A stretch of 64,000 bases of DNA from Musa acuminata AAA Group (Eukaryota; Streptophyta; Magnoliopsida; Zingiberales; Musaceae), in assembly GCF_036884655.1 (NCBI RefSeq), contig NC_088357.1:5323001-5387000 (forward strand). Reading direction: 5' to 3'. Below are positions 39,301-52,164 of the stretch, one piece after another (within the stretch, counting starts at the first letter, position 1; each line of letters starts with the position of its first letter). The notes under the pieces are model-generated. The model was given only the letters and a program-made list of their open reading frames with translations. It did not search any database and had not been told where the DNA came from. The position numbers and the translations under genes were made by a program.

Positions 39301-42300
39301 TGGCTAAACATGTAAGGTTCTTAGTTAATGAATTTTCTTTTTTGCTTGTAGAATGGGATAATCTGGAAGGCAAATTAATTGTTAAAATTATGAAAGATAT
39401 TAACAAATGCCAGATACATTTATTAAAGATCATGTGAACTGTGACTACAACCTTTTTTCTCGACTCAAAAGACAAATTCCAGTTTTAGATTGCATCTATT
39501 GTAAGCTAAAACTTTCCCTCATCCTTAGTAACTTAAATAATCTGTCTTTCTTCTCTTTATTGACTTTTGGTGGTACTTATGGCTTCATCCTTTTGTTTTG
39601 AAACTTATACTTTCAGTTTCCTAATATCCATCAACACATTTTAGTAACTTGGAATGTCGGAACAAAAGGGTTAGAATTGAATGATACAATGATTAGAAGA
39701 AGAATAAACATTATTTGTTTAACTACTGTTTCTTTAACTACTGGGTTCTCAAGTTACTAATATCTAATTAAAAGGAAAGAAAATGCAAGCCTAATCCTTG
39801 GTAAAGGTTAACATCTCATCTAGTGCCATCGTATGAGTTTAGTTGAGATGGCAACTTTGGAGTCTAGCCTCTCTTTTTGATATATGTCCTTCCCTGTGGA
39901 TTTTGAGCCAATGCCCTGAAAAGTGAAAATAAGATGCTAAAAGTAGAAACTAATAACATTAAAAATGAAAAGGTTTTGGTGAGGAGAAAATAATTGAGAT
40001 CAATGTCTAGCATGTGACATCACCTGATTTCATTAATGAAAGGGACATGCAAGAAAGAAGAAAAAACAAGTTCTGCTTTTCTCTGTTATGGAATCCAATT
40101 CCAAGAGTGCATAGCCAGTGGTTAACTAGCAACCAAATAAAACTTGATGACTGTTTTGCAAATAATGGTAATAGCTTCTGCAATCATTAGTGCTCGCAAG
40201 TAGGTTGAATTGGTATAGAAATGTAAGTATGATATTTCAAAATAACACAAGAACAAACTGCAGTCACTTTAAGAAAAAGTTAGCCTTGGGTAGCTCCTGC
40301 TGTCTTTGGCATGTATGAGGCATTATGCAGTACTGCACTTTGCTGAAAATTCCATTTTCTTTGTGTTAATTTATTATTGTTTTGGTCAACTTCACTCAGC
40401 TTTTTACACTGTTTGTCTTGTAACAGATATCTGCTTACACTTCAATACGGTCTTTTAAAGGAAGCCCTTACTGGATGGCTCCTGAGGTAGTTTTACATGA
40501 AAGTTTCAGCTATTACCTTCTTTCAATACTTTTGTAATCGCTAAGCTCTCCTCTTTTTTGGATAAACACCATGTAGGTTATCATGAATTGCAGTGGTTAT
40601 GACCTCTCAGTAGATATATGGAGCCTGGGGTGTACAATTATTGAGATGACAACTTCAAAACCTCCCTGGAGCCAGTTTGAAGGGGTGTGTTTTGCATACT
40701 TTGCACTTAATTCTTAAACAAAATCTCCAACATGAATGTTTTTCAAGCTTATATGATTACTTAGTTAACTTCTTGTAATTCTAATTTTATGATTCAATTA
40801 ACAGGTTGCTGCAATATTTAAAATTGGCAATAGTAAAGATGTACCAGAACTCCCAGACCATTTTTCTCCTGTTGGAAAGGACTTTTTAAAGCTATGTTTG
40901 CAGCGTGACCCATCAGCTCGTCCCTCAGCAGCTCAACTGATGGATCACCCTTTTGTTCGAGATCAAACAATAATCAAGGCTGCAAAATTGAATATGATGA
41001 AGGATGTGCCACAATCTACCTCTGATGCAAGTCATGCAGTGGTAAAGTTTAAAAAAAAATTACAGAAGCATATTTGAAATTCCTGATTTTATCTACATCA
41101 AGATTTGTTATTTTTAGTTAACAATTGGTCAAAAAGCAAGTTTTTCTTCGCCAAACAATGGAGCAGGTTATTAAATTTGTTGGAAGTGTTCTTTTTTCTA
41201 TGTCCGCTTATGTGTTTCAGCTTTTGATAGTGAAAAGGTAGAACTCACTAGGCAGAGTTACATCCATGGTTTGATTTCCTTGGTTTTTTAGATAAATGAA
41301 AGACTTAATGATTCTCTTAAGATTGCCAACTCACTAGGCTGACTTAACGATTCCCTTTTTTTTTGTTCTGATGCATGATAAAATATTTTTTCCTCTCAAA
41401 TTTCTCTTAGAATCTTTTACATGATAAGCTCTTTCTTCATGGTATGTTTAATTCCTAAAATGTTGTTGGTTCGTGCTCAAAATCCTTATAGAATATCAAA
41501 TTTAACCCTGCAATGTTGGGGGTTTTGTGCATCAGGTCTTTCAACCCATTAGCTTCTTGTTCCTTCATAATGACATTTCTATTAGGAGTCAATTCCACAT
41601 TTTTCTCAGCTATATTGTTTGATGAATTTTATGAAGTATTATTCACTATGTTTTTGGATGACAACTTCAAATAATTTTCTTAGTGTATGTTTACCCAAGA
41701 AAAAAATTGATATATGCTTCATTATTCTCACCATGCATTATGTTTCTTTTAATTCTTTTTAATGAAATTGACGGTATATTTTGGATCAGTTGGTTGTCTC
41801 ACAATTTTGTCTATGTGGACTCATATGCTCGATTGGCCTAAAATTACTTCTCATATTTACTGGTTTACATGTGCACACTTAAGTCTGCTGTGTACACATA
41901 TTTGCTCGATTAAGTTGCAAATTACAACTCAAATTTAGAAACTTATGTGGGAAGTAATTCTTAAGTTCTCAGTGGTTATTTTGGTTTGATGTTGACAATA
42001 CAAACACTAACCATTTGCTGCTGATGCACAGAGCACTGTGGAGTTTTCTTCCAACCAGAGTACTTCACCACTTCATGATAGAGATTGCGGAACAAGACGA
42101 GCATCTGGTTTACGCTCGGCATTTCCTCTGGCATGCAAGAACCCAAGGTACTTTGAGGTTCAAGCTGGAATTAATGAACCCCTGTTTGTTCCTAAGCTGA
42201 TGTTAACACTGCTTTTCTTCTTGCAGTGATTTGCCGAGGATGAGAATGAACATGTCCCTACCTGTGTCCCCCTGTTCGAGTCCATTAAGGCAATTCAAAC

Positions 42301-42494
42301 AGTCTAATAGAAGTTGCTTACCTTCTCCTCCACATCCAACTTATTCATCTGGAGCAGCTAACCACAGCCCAGTCAACTTAGCACTCCATTCAACCAGACC
42401 ATGCAGCAACCGACCAGATCCTTGGTTTGACATCACACTATTCAAGCCCCAATCACAGTATGATTCTCCTCGAAGATTGAGCATGGGTTTGTGA
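36348..42494 (+). CDS. MAP kinase kinase kinase, YODA/MAPKKK3/MAPKKK5 type
   Basis: Top kinase of a MAPK cascade; this clade acts in development and immune signalling. Eleven exons: 36348-36721, 37127-37585, 37813-37900, 38058-38120, 38976-39136, 39236-39311, 40427-40486, 40577-40684, 40805-41041, 42032-42147, 42227-42494, giving 669 residues. Residues 1-257 are a Ser/Pro-rich regulatory region starting [14 protein letters not shown]. The kinase domain is at about 258-514: glycine loop GRGTFGHV (265-272), ATP lysine K287, HRDIKGAN (381-388), DFG (401-403), SPYWMAPE ending at 427, and [10 protein letters not shown]. A Ser-rich tail ends [11 protein letters not shown]. The intron after 37900 starts with GC rather than GT. 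An in-frame ATG lies upstream at 36144, but the family start MPxWW favours 36348. The N-terminal region is shorter than in YODA itself. Confidence 0.92.
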
Positions 42495-43426
42495 AATAAG
42501 GGCCATTGCTTGTGGAATGGTTGGAACATGATTTATTTTTCCTAATGTTCTTGGTTCTGTTCATAAAGATGTAGCAGCCAAAGACAGTCAGATTCCACAT
42601 TGTATAGAGTAGATTTGCGTTCATAGCATGTAATACATAGCAGAGTGTTCTTGGAGTAAAAACAATGGAAAAAAGGGAAATACAAACAAGATTTCATTCT
42701 ACTTCATACCTTCTTTGAAATGAATTTTGTGGATGCAAATTAGCAGCTGATGTGTTGCAGAAACAGCAGGCATTGGTGAATTCTTGTGGCTGTGCTGTCT
42801 ACAGTTTCCAGCATCATAGAGTTTGATTCAAATGTAAATAAGCTGAGTTGTGATGGATTGTTAAACTCAGGACTTCATGTTAAGCTTTGACATATCACCA
42901 GAGTTTACTTTGACATTTATACCATTTAATACATGAATTTATATATTATAATCAAGATTCAGAACTTCACTTTATTTCATATTAGATAATAATTATTCAA
43001 ATTTATCATATCTTGTAAAGAAAAAAAACTCAAATTTTATTTTATTTTATATTTAATTATATGTCAAATATTTTTGAAATCCATGAAAACAATAATATAT
43101 TGTTATTTGCTACATTTTCTTCCACTGTTTTTTATTTTGGAAGATATACACATTTTGTTTTTAGTTAATTAATATTGTCTTAATATTTTATTGGGAGGTA
43201 TTCTTATTTTTTATTTTTAATTAGTCAGTGACTATTGCTTTAATATTTTATTGGTAAAATATCAACTAAAAAGACCGGCCGAAGGATCAAAGCAATTCAT
43301 CAGAGCCGCTCATTATCGATTGGATGGCGGTGATTGGACGACGGTAGGCGCATGCGACCCCTTCGCTCTTCCCCCACTTCCAACAGACGAGGGCTCGTCG
43401 AAGAGAATTGAGAGAAGGGGGGCGAA
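42495..43426. other. Spacer between MAPKKK and PEN-2 genes
   Basis: The 3' UTR of the MAPKKK, then AT-rich DNA (42,900-43,260) with duplicated TTAATATTTTATTGG motifs near 43,176 and 43,240, then the short GC-rich promoter/5' UTR of the PEN-2 gene. No gene was recognised. Confidence 0.5.
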
Positions 43427-46400
43427 ATGGAGCGGCGAGGCGAGACGATCGACGAGGAGCAGGGCCTTATCGGCCCCCGTCCCCGCCCCGGCGGCGGAGG
43501 CGAAGGGGTTTCCGGCCGACGCACCTGGCCGACGGTGGACGGACCTCATGGGCTGTCGGAAGAAGAGTCGGCCGCCTACGCCCGTAGCTACTTCTACTGG
43601 GGATTCGCTCTCCTTCCCTTGCTCTGGGCCGTCAACTGCTGCTACTTCTGGCCCGTCCTGAGGAACTCTCATCCCTCCCCTCACGTTCGCCGTTGTAAGC
43701 TTTCGGTCTCGACCTAGTTGTGTTCGTTCAATTAAAGTGTGATTTTTCTGCCTGTTGCTATTCGATTGACTTAGATCAAGCTGTTCTTGTCTTATCTGTT
43801 ATATACTGTCATCAACTGGATTTTCATTGCTCTAATTCTCCTTTGACAATTTTGTTGAAGTTCTTCTTTGTCGAGTGAAATCCTCTAAATTAGGTCAATT
43901 TAAATTGTGGCTATTCTCTATGAACTTTAATCGAGGACAGATGAGTGATTTTTGAGACGCAGGATATGGGAATGTAGGTCCAGTGAGTTCTAGCTTTCGG
44001 TCTAGTGAACAAATTTTGTTTTGCGTTGTGATATTTTGTGTTGCAATTGGAATTTCATTCGATTTCAGATTGGGAAGAAAACGAGTGTTTGTTTGTGGTA
44101 TACTTTCTGGAACGAAAGAAATTTTGGAATTTTTAGCATATCGTCTTTCTGCCAAGACAAATGTTATAACCCATAGACAAAAAGCGGAGGTTAGAGCTAG
44201 AGGAGTAGACTATCCTTGAAGCCATGGAATTTGCTCATCGTTTTTGTATACTTGTGCTGCATTTAGGTTAACCTGTTTCTTTGTTAAGCTCTGGTAGATT
44301 GATAGCTTCATGAGTATATAACCTGGATTTAAGTGATAATTGCTTGGCCAGGATGGTTTTCGTACAAATTATTTTGTGGCAATAGAATTATCTTCTTAGT
44401 TCCCAATAGAATAAAAACAAAATTTTGGAATATTTGATCCCAAAAGAATTGAGTTATGCAAATTGACCATCTTGACCGTGATATGCATGAGAACCTTAAG
44501 TGAATATTGACTTAATACATTGTCTACTAGGTTTTGGAAGGAATATCATAGATCTGATAAATAATGGTTACAGATTGCAGTATTGTCACCAGCCATTGGA
44601 GGAAGTGAGTGTTGGAATTATAATAATTAGGGGAGAAAAGTGATATTTTTTGGTAAACCTAGTTATGGATAATATGGGATAGCACAACTATCTCACAGGA
44701 AAGGGCTACACATGTCCTTATGGACTTTACTTTTGGTGAATAATGCAATTATTAACAGAAAAAGGAAAATAACACTAACAAGAAGAGCTTGGGTGACGAA
44801 TAAAGAGATTTTTTTTTTTTGAAATCGAGTCTAGCTAGTTTTTCAGCATATTCTAATTGACATATCTCCACATATTGATCAGTTTTTTAGAGATAACTCT
44901 AGAAAACATTGTCATTCCATGAGGATGTCAACTTAATTTGAACACTAAAGTATCATGCTGACCAACCACACCAAAAAGTTGGGAATCTCACTTTGCATTT
45001 CTGCTGCTATCATGAAATATCAGACATGTAATTTGTTTTTGCATTATCTGAACATCCTTTGTTAGCTAAAAGTTGATCCTGAATTTGTCCATTCCAATAC
45101 AGTATGCAAGCATCTGTAAATGTTATATGCAGTGGCAAAGTTACCTGATCTCAACAACCAGTTTTTCCCCTTCAAATTGCATGGCACTGCACACTTTCAC
45201 TTCGTGTAAGCTGGCAGCATAGTGCTTTTTGCTCCATAAGTTTAAAGTTAAAATTTTGTAGGTTTTGACCTAATTCAATGGTGCTACTCTGCTTGTCACT
45301 ACTATGTGAAAAAACATCATAGTGAAGCTTCAAGCAGGCTGAGTTTTTTTTGCTAGATATATTGCTGTTGTATCAAGGTCAACTGCTTAATTGTTCCTTG
45401 GCATTCAGATTTAACAATAGGGTGATATGAATGGTGATCTCTTTGAAGTTGTGTACACTGCTATCAATCAGGCTCATAATAGTATTTTCTTTCATTGACT
45501 TTGTTAATTTTTCTTATAGTATTTGTAAAGTGGAAATTAAGCTGATAGATAGGTCTGTAAAATTAAATAGATGGTGAAGTCTCTTATGAAACAGTTAACT
45601 AATCTGATGATATATATAATGTAGAACATCAAAGTTTTTTTGTAATATGCATGTGTCTTTGTAGCTTACATGCATAGGTTAGCAATGAAGTACAAGTTTT
45701 ATCTTTTTATGAGGTAAAAGGAAAATGATTACACTGAAGAATAAAAGGATTGTTTTTTGACATGTATATGCATAGCCAAAGACAGACCTCTAAGTGTGCT
45801 TTTCCCGAGGAAAAGATTTGGATGTGTTTTTACAGGCTCTTTTCTACCTAACTTTCCAATGGTTTGTTTTAAGTTTATAATCGAACCCTTTTATCTCTGT
45901 ATATACATATAATTCATTAGGTGAATGTGTGAATTCATTTGCCAACAAGACGTAGCTCTAGTAGAAGACCTATAAATGCTATGAATAGTCGAGGTAAAAC
46001 AATTAATATTAATAGTTATAAGAAAACCCAAGAATGCTTTATTAAAAAAGCTATAACCAGAAATCCAAATACTCTTGAATATTTACATTTTTTTATGTAG
46101 AGCTGAATGACAAGAAACAATCCATGTAGCTATTTCGAAATAGTTGGAACATCACAGCTCGTCGTCGTTGTATGTATATAGATATATGTAATTCACTTAT
46201 GTTATTTATTTATATATATGCTTTGTATGATTTTTTTTTATCATTCTGTATCATGTTAATCATGGCTCATATGCAGATGTAATGCCTTCCGCAATTGGCT
46301 TTACGATCTTCACTGTGCTCCTTGGTTCATGGTCCCTTACATTCTTAATCGGAGGGGAGCAGCTTTTTGGTCCAGCATGGAATGATCTTGTTATGTACAA

Positions 46401-46437
46401 CCTTGCAGACAAGTTAGGATTGACGGGGTGGACATAA
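43427..46437 (+). CDS. PEN2: Gamma-secretase subunit PEN-2
   Basis: Small membrane subunit of the presenilin gamma-secretase complex, which cleaves membrane proteins within the bilayer; plants have all four subunits. Two exons, 43427-43694 and 46277-46437, separated by a 2.6-kb intron, join to 142 residues. A Glu/Gly-rich N terminus is followed by RRTWPTVDGPHGLSEEESAAY (32-51), a first hydrophobic region YFYWGFALLPLLWAVNCCYFWPVLR (about 55-79), a loop, and a second membrane segment SAIGFTIFTVLLGSWSLTF (94-112). The family signature GGEQLFGP is at 115-122, and the C terminus is NLADKLGLTGWT. The start is the first ATG of the conserved frame. The intron shows no gene or clear element. Confidence 0.94.
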
Positions 46438-48968
46438 ATGTGTGATGAGAAAGTCTTATTTGGTTTGTTCATCCATGCAGATCAGAAGACTGCTTGCACT
46501 TTCTGTCTCACTTTTTATCTACCTGGATTCCAGAACCACATAACTACATATTCTTATTTATTGGTATGTCATTTAAAAGGTTTATTATATTCAACTTGGA
46601 TAGATATATCTTGTTTCAAATTGGAAGTTGGATCAAATGTTTACTGGTCAGGTTTCCTGTGTTAACCAGTTGGCTTTACCAAAGAGTAAACAGGTAATTA
46701 TCCCAACTTGCTGTAGCAATTAGTGTCTCTTTATTATTACTTTTTCTCATATCTTATATCAGCAGTACACATAAACTTTGATGTATAATAACCAGTAGTT
46801 GTTTCGATTTTATTGCATGAAAACAGAGATGCCATAATTGCTCTTCTTTCTCTCGTACCATACAACATCTGCATGTCTCCATGTTCTTGTGGTGATGGTT
46901 GAGATATGTGCCAAGACACCATTAGATAGGGGTCAAAGGGATGGTGGGAATGAGAAGGGGGGACGTTTTGGTATGGCTGAATCATCCTGGTTTCTTGTTG
47001 CTTTCAGGGCATCGAGAACAGGTATGTATGGTGGGGAAGAAGAACATGGCCTTAGCTCGAAACAGATACGAACTCGTTGCATTGATGTGATCTCCATGAA
47101 AGAGAAACCATGTTCTTACTGCTGCATGAATCAACAGTGAGTTGATACAGTGCCAAATGCAGTTCCTTGTTGACCCAACGATCTGTTCAGGAGACCTTAC
47201 GAGGTTTTCGGAGTAATGTCACAAAGATACCACATGATTTGATCATAATAAAAAAAAAAAGATCCCAAGAACCTATCTTGCGTGATCAAAGAAAGAACTA
47301 ACTGTAGTTCATCTTCGAAGGAGAGACGGTCATAAAAGGTGTACTTGGATTGCTGAGACAAAGTCTTCTTGTTTGCTCCTTCTAAGTATATGCCAAGCAA
47401 TACTCCTTTGAACAAAACAGACTCCACCTTTCCTTGTCGGACCAGCCAAAATCCCATGCGCTGCATCATCCCTGCCTTTTGATGTGGACTTGATGGCTTC
47501 TGATGCATCCCACCAGGTGTTTGTTCATCCATTTGCCAAGCATTTCTTGTTGAGATCAATCTTTTACCACAAGATTTCCCAGTCTTCTCCCCCCATGGCG
47601 ACTGAGAGAAGCAAGCATCCTCCACCTGTGCAGAATAGATGGCTGTAAACTGGATTAGGTAGCACAGTGCCATTTAATTAGTCCCAGCGGTTGCCATTCT
47701 CACATCAAACCGCAGCTAACTGATGTTGTCATGCTGACCGGTAAAACTACTTTTGACTAAGAAAACATCTGGGAATTATGTTCGGTTGGGCTACGTATGG
47801 TTCCTACCACACACAACATACATCTACAGCTGTTCGGTCGTGAAGAGCATAAGCTTAGTGAAGGAGAAGGAGAACAGTCTCGTTTAAATGGGTTTTGAGA
47901 TCTCCATCACCGATTCTCTATCAGTAAAGTTGGACTTGGCATCTCCATTAGGGTGAAGAAAGGGAGATGGGCTACCTATATACCTATCTTGATGCCGTTC
48001 TCACACGCCATACGAATGAATGGCTAAGCAACAATAAGCTTAATCGATCGTTTATTTTCTTCCACCTTTTCTGCATTAAATGCCGTGCTACATATCGAGT
48101 TCTGAAGAGGTTTTGAATCATGTGGAAGCCATAAAAACCTGCTATACCTCGAGCTGATGGCACCCAACTCTTGCCACTCTCGGCGGTCAGTTAATACGTA
48201 TGTGGAAAGCGTGGTTGCATGTCTGCAGAAGCACTTGCCATCTCGGAGAAAGGTGGATCGGAATGGGAATGTTGAGAGGAGGAAGAGGAAGAACAAACAG
48301 AAGACATGTACCTGATCGCCATTTATTGAACACCACAATTGGTGATCCTTTCAATGCACTGCAGTGGCATTGTGGGTAGGTAGTCTAGCTGTTGCCACAA
48401 CCGTCTGCCATTTTCGAGAGAAGAACATGACCTAAAACAGCTAAATCATACCCCAATTTCCTTCCCATAGAGATATTATCATGCCATTTAATTAGTTTGT
48501 TCGACTCGAGTCGAAACTATACTTGAATCGTAACCTTATTGTTCCTATTTTTTAAGGAACCCTAATCAAACCAAAATCTATGGTTTCGGTTTTCGATGCG
48601 AATTCGATAGTTCTTATTTTAAAAATAAAAATAAAAATAAAAATATTTTTAAATTAAAATTTTGATTAGTCCTCAAAATTTAAGTGAATCTAAATTCATG
48701 ATAGCTTAGAGAGAGAGAGAGAGAGAGTATAGAATGCAAATAAGTAGGCAATTGATAGGGGAAGGTGATGGACCAATTGGCAAACACGCAAGTTGATGAG
48801 AAGGTGGCATGTAGAAAGATACAATGCTAACCCACTTTGTCGTGTAAAACTAACAAAAAGGACTTGCCATCCAAACCCTAATCCCACATTTCTTCTACTT
48901 ATCCTCGGCCCCCCCTTTTCCTCCTCCTCCTCCTCTTTCAGCCTGCTTTCGTCTACCAGCAGGAGGTT
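46438..48968. other. Spacer between PEN-2 and MYB genes
   Basis: 3' UTR and AT-rich DNA. An unbroken minus-strand frame of 158 codons (47,673-47,197, beginning MALCYLIQFTAIYSAQ) has no recognised family or intron signals; it may be part of a non-coding transcript or chance. (GA)n at about 48,709-48,727 and an (AAAAT)n run near 48,628-48,645 precede the MYB promoter. Confidence 0.45.
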
Positions 48969-49812
48969 ATGGGATCGGCTTCGGCGACGGCAGGGTCAGA
49001 CGACACAAAGCCATGCCCCCGAGGTCACTGGCGGCCGGGCGAGGACGAGAAGCTGCGGCAGCTGGTCGAGCAGTTTGGGCCGCAGAACTGGAACTCCATC
49101 GCTGAGAAGCTCCGAGGGAGATCAGGTACTGCGTAGCTCAGAGCTCGCTTCAATACGTCAGTCCCTGTGGATCTCACCAAAGCCCGGGTTGATCGCAGGC
49201 AAGAGCTGCAGGTTGCGGTGGTTCAACCAACTGGACCCGAGAATCAACAAGAGGCCATTCACGGAAGAGGAGGAGGAAAGGCTGCTGGCAGCTCACCGGA
49301 TCCATGGAAACAAGTGGGCGTTGATCGCGCGGGTCTTCCCCGGGAGAACCGACAACGCCGTGAAGAACCACTGGCATGTGATCATGGCTCGACGGCAGAG
49401 AGAACGATCGAGGCTGTTCAAGAAGAGAGCTCCTCGGGACCTTCTTCTCGACTACACCGACGGCTCGCCCAACCGTGTCTTCCAGTTCGGGAGTGCTGCC
49501 GAAGAGACGTGTTCCGTGCGCTCGTGGGTCTTCTCCGGATCGGCGACGCAGTCCCCGCCCAGAACGTTGGGCGGGGAGAAAGACGCCGCCTCCGTTCTCG
49601 GCAGCTGCAAGTTCCACGGCCGGTCCTTTCACCCTTACCATGCAAAGTACGAGTGGGTGCCTCCTCGTGTTTCCATGAAGGTGTTCTCTCCGGGGGATGA
49701 TGACTCGGCCATGTCGACGAACCCTAATGAAGAGCATGGAGGGGATGATCGATCCTCGAAGCGCAAGGGCGTTCCATTCATAGACTTTTTGGGTGTCGGG
49801 ATTACATCTTGA
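48969..49812 (+). CDS. R2R3-MYB transcription factor, MYB52/54/56/105/117 group
   Basis: DNA-binding regulator in the nucleus. In Arabidopsis this group controls secondary-wall formation, organ boundaries and seed mucilage. Two exons, 48969-49125 and 49199-49812, give 256 residues. R2 has its three tryptophans at 21, 41 and 60. R3 has F73, W92 and W111, within [12 protein letters not shown] and [16 protein letters not shown]. The helix [18 protein letters not shown] is identical in character to subgroup 21 MYBs. The C-terminal PFIDFLGVG matches the short tail motif of the same subgroup. The intron is 73 bases and sits at the usual first MYB intron position (GRSG/KSCR). R3 is encoded in one exon. 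The ATG at 48,793 lies in a different reading frame from exon 1 and is not the start. Confidence 0.93.
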
Positions 49813-49996
49813 ATCCAAGAACATCCAAGTGTCTCAGTAGATTTGGTTCTGAACTGGAAAACGAGGATCTTGATATGTATTGTTTGCTCTGAGACCATCC
49901 GAGTTATGGAACATTGCATGTTAACTTGACATGAGATGTAGCCAATGCTGCCAACCTACTAAACTAAAACTATGTGAGCTTCAATGGCCATACAAA

Positions 49997-49998
<2 letters not shown>

Positions 49999-50032
<34 letters not shown>
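49999..50032. repeat. (CT)17 microsatellite
   Basis: Seventeen CT units about 190 bases after the MYB stop codon. Confidence 0.95.
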
Positions 50033-50034
<2 letters not shown>

Positions 50035-50049
50035 GATATACCTATAAGT

Positions 50050-50470
50050 CTTTTGGGTAACATTCTTATTACACATAATAAAAATTTTATAAAACAAATA
50101 ATGTTTTATAGTTTGAAGTGTTGGGTAATTAAAAAACAATATATATAGAAAAATTTATTTTGGAGATTGATGTGTGGAGTTACTAGGAAATATAGAAAAA
50201 ATATATTTTTATTTGTGAATAACTAGATATCATGATAAGTTAATATGGGTATATGTCGTTAGAATAAGTAAAATAATGATTAATGTTAGGGGGTAAGAGG
50301 AGACATAGAGAAAGGCGTAAAAGAATCTTAATAGAAATTATTAATAAGAATATAAATACTTTAGACTTAATTAAACATATGACTTTTTACGAATCTCAAT
50401 TGCGATAAGAGATGCATGTATCGACCTCAAATAGTTAAAACTTATAATACTAATAATATTGTTATTTACA
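50050..50470 (+). mobile_element. Decayed LINE 3' fragment, plus strand
   Basis: Plus-strand segments match the C-terminal end of plant LINE ORF2: MFYSLKCWVIKKQ (usual LYGSECWxxKKQH), then MCGVTRKYRKN (MCGxTRKDKIRN), and near the end IINKNINTLDLIKHMTFYE (DLNTLDLTEHMxxxR) followed by MHVSTS (IHVADP). Frames shift several times, so it is dead. It is the same family as 11,090-11,960 but includes the final segment. Confidence 0.75.
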
Positions 50471-52164
50471 TTCAAAGAAAAAAAATAAAAAAAATTCATT
50501 CTCATGATTCTGAATTTAACGCGAAGCAATCGGTAAATATGCATTAATAAGAAGAGTAATTAATTTGACAAAGTCTTGGATTAATTTGGGAGAGGAATTA
50601 AATCGATGGAGACTCTCCATTCTCGTGAACACACAAGAAATGAAGATGAGAAAAATCACTTAATTCCTCAGCTACGTAATTAAGATCACCCAAGACCTCA
50701 TGATCCACAATATTAGACTAGCAAAACCACAAACAATGTGCGAACCCAACACATAAGGCTTATGCTTAGACAATCTTATCCATGTAAAATGGTTTTTTTT
50801 ATTTGGATTCTTTATCGTCTAAATTGCAATCTTACAGTGTTGCCAAAGCTCGTCTTTACAAAAGTCAAACTCAGGTAATGTATAATCATTCCCCCTAATG
50901 AGATACAATAAGCTTATGGATGGATTTAGCGATCGAATAGGGCTTCTTGTTCGGGTCTCGTTGGTAGAGGGATGATGGTACAAATCTACCACCTTAAACA
51001 TGCATGTTGAGGCATAGAGAAAGCTGAACTCCCTCTTCACATCATCATCATCTTCGAATTTCCATCCACCGTCACAATTTTAATGATCATGCTTTGAATC
51101 TTTACTCTCCTCCAATGAGTAGCTTTGAATCTTATTGTTAGTATACATATTGATCGCCCGACACGTAAGTAGTTCGGAATTAAAATGTATCTTGCAAACT
51201 AAGCCTATCGCAAGTTTGGTGTCGGAGTGATCGAAGGATTCAAATGAAGTTCATGTAAAAACTACATCGGATATGTTCGACAAGAACTCCTCCGATGGTT
51301 AAATTAGTAGGGTCGAAGGATTCAGAAGATAAAAGAGAGTAATAAATGCGTGAGACACATCTAAGGTACTTTTACAATGTAACGTTTTGAATCAAGTGGA
51401 GTGTTGATTTATGAAGTGATTAGCTTTATGAAGTAAGGTATGTATAAGGATCTACAACTTGTGGAATTGTCCATATGTCACATCCAAGTTCTTCGGTCTT
51501 GTTTGGTAGAGGTGTTTCACCGAGCTTTCATCAATCTTCTTCTCTCTTACCAACCAACCTGATTTCATTATATTGATCTGCATCAAAGGAACGACTTAGA
51601 AATATGGTAATCATAATAAGCCTACCAAACCGATATATGGTTTTGATGAAAAGAAGTATTTATAAACACTCTCCATAGATTACGTATCAAAGCTTGTTCT
51701 TGGTTCTTAGCTTACTTATTTTGTGATTCTTAATATTGAATAGTAACTTTACGATGAAATCCATGCATATGGAAGGACTATTTACAATGGGCCATGAGAT
51801 GGAACCCAATCTAATGGAGGATATGAGCATCGCATGATCCATTAGGGATGGTAATATTGTGCCCATCCTTTATTTGAATCCAATCCGAATTAATACTTCT
51901 CTGTTTCGAGTAATAGGATATCCGAACCTGATCCACAACCAATTATCATCCCTTGCTATGAAAATTTTAATCGACTTTTCAATAATATTTTTAAGGAGGA
52001 CTTGAATATTTGTAGATATTTGTTTCGAAGAAGAATGCTCGATTTCAATTTTAATGCCACATGGAACAATTAATCTTATATTATAAGTTTGACAATAATT
52101 TTTTATGCATGGATAAGAAATTACCTATGTTGCTTACTATTTTCTAGATTTGTGAGGGATTTAT
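50471..52164. other. Repeat-rich spacer, no gene recognised
   Basis: AT-rich. The piece at 51,140-51,700 (GATCGCCCGACACGTAAG, later GTGTCGGAGTGATCGAAGG and GGTTAAATTAGTAGGGTCG) has the mixed composition of an LTR fragment, but I could not define terminal repeats or coding parts. Confidence 0.4.

Noticed and set aside
48793..49812. 339-codon single open frame covering the MYB
   Set aside because: It reads through the 73-base intron and uses the wrong frame for exon 1. The spliced two-exon model restores a complete R2 repeat.
49174..49824. 216-codon minus-strand frame
   Set aside because: Antisense shadow of MYB exon 2; GC-rich codon bias opens the opposite strand.
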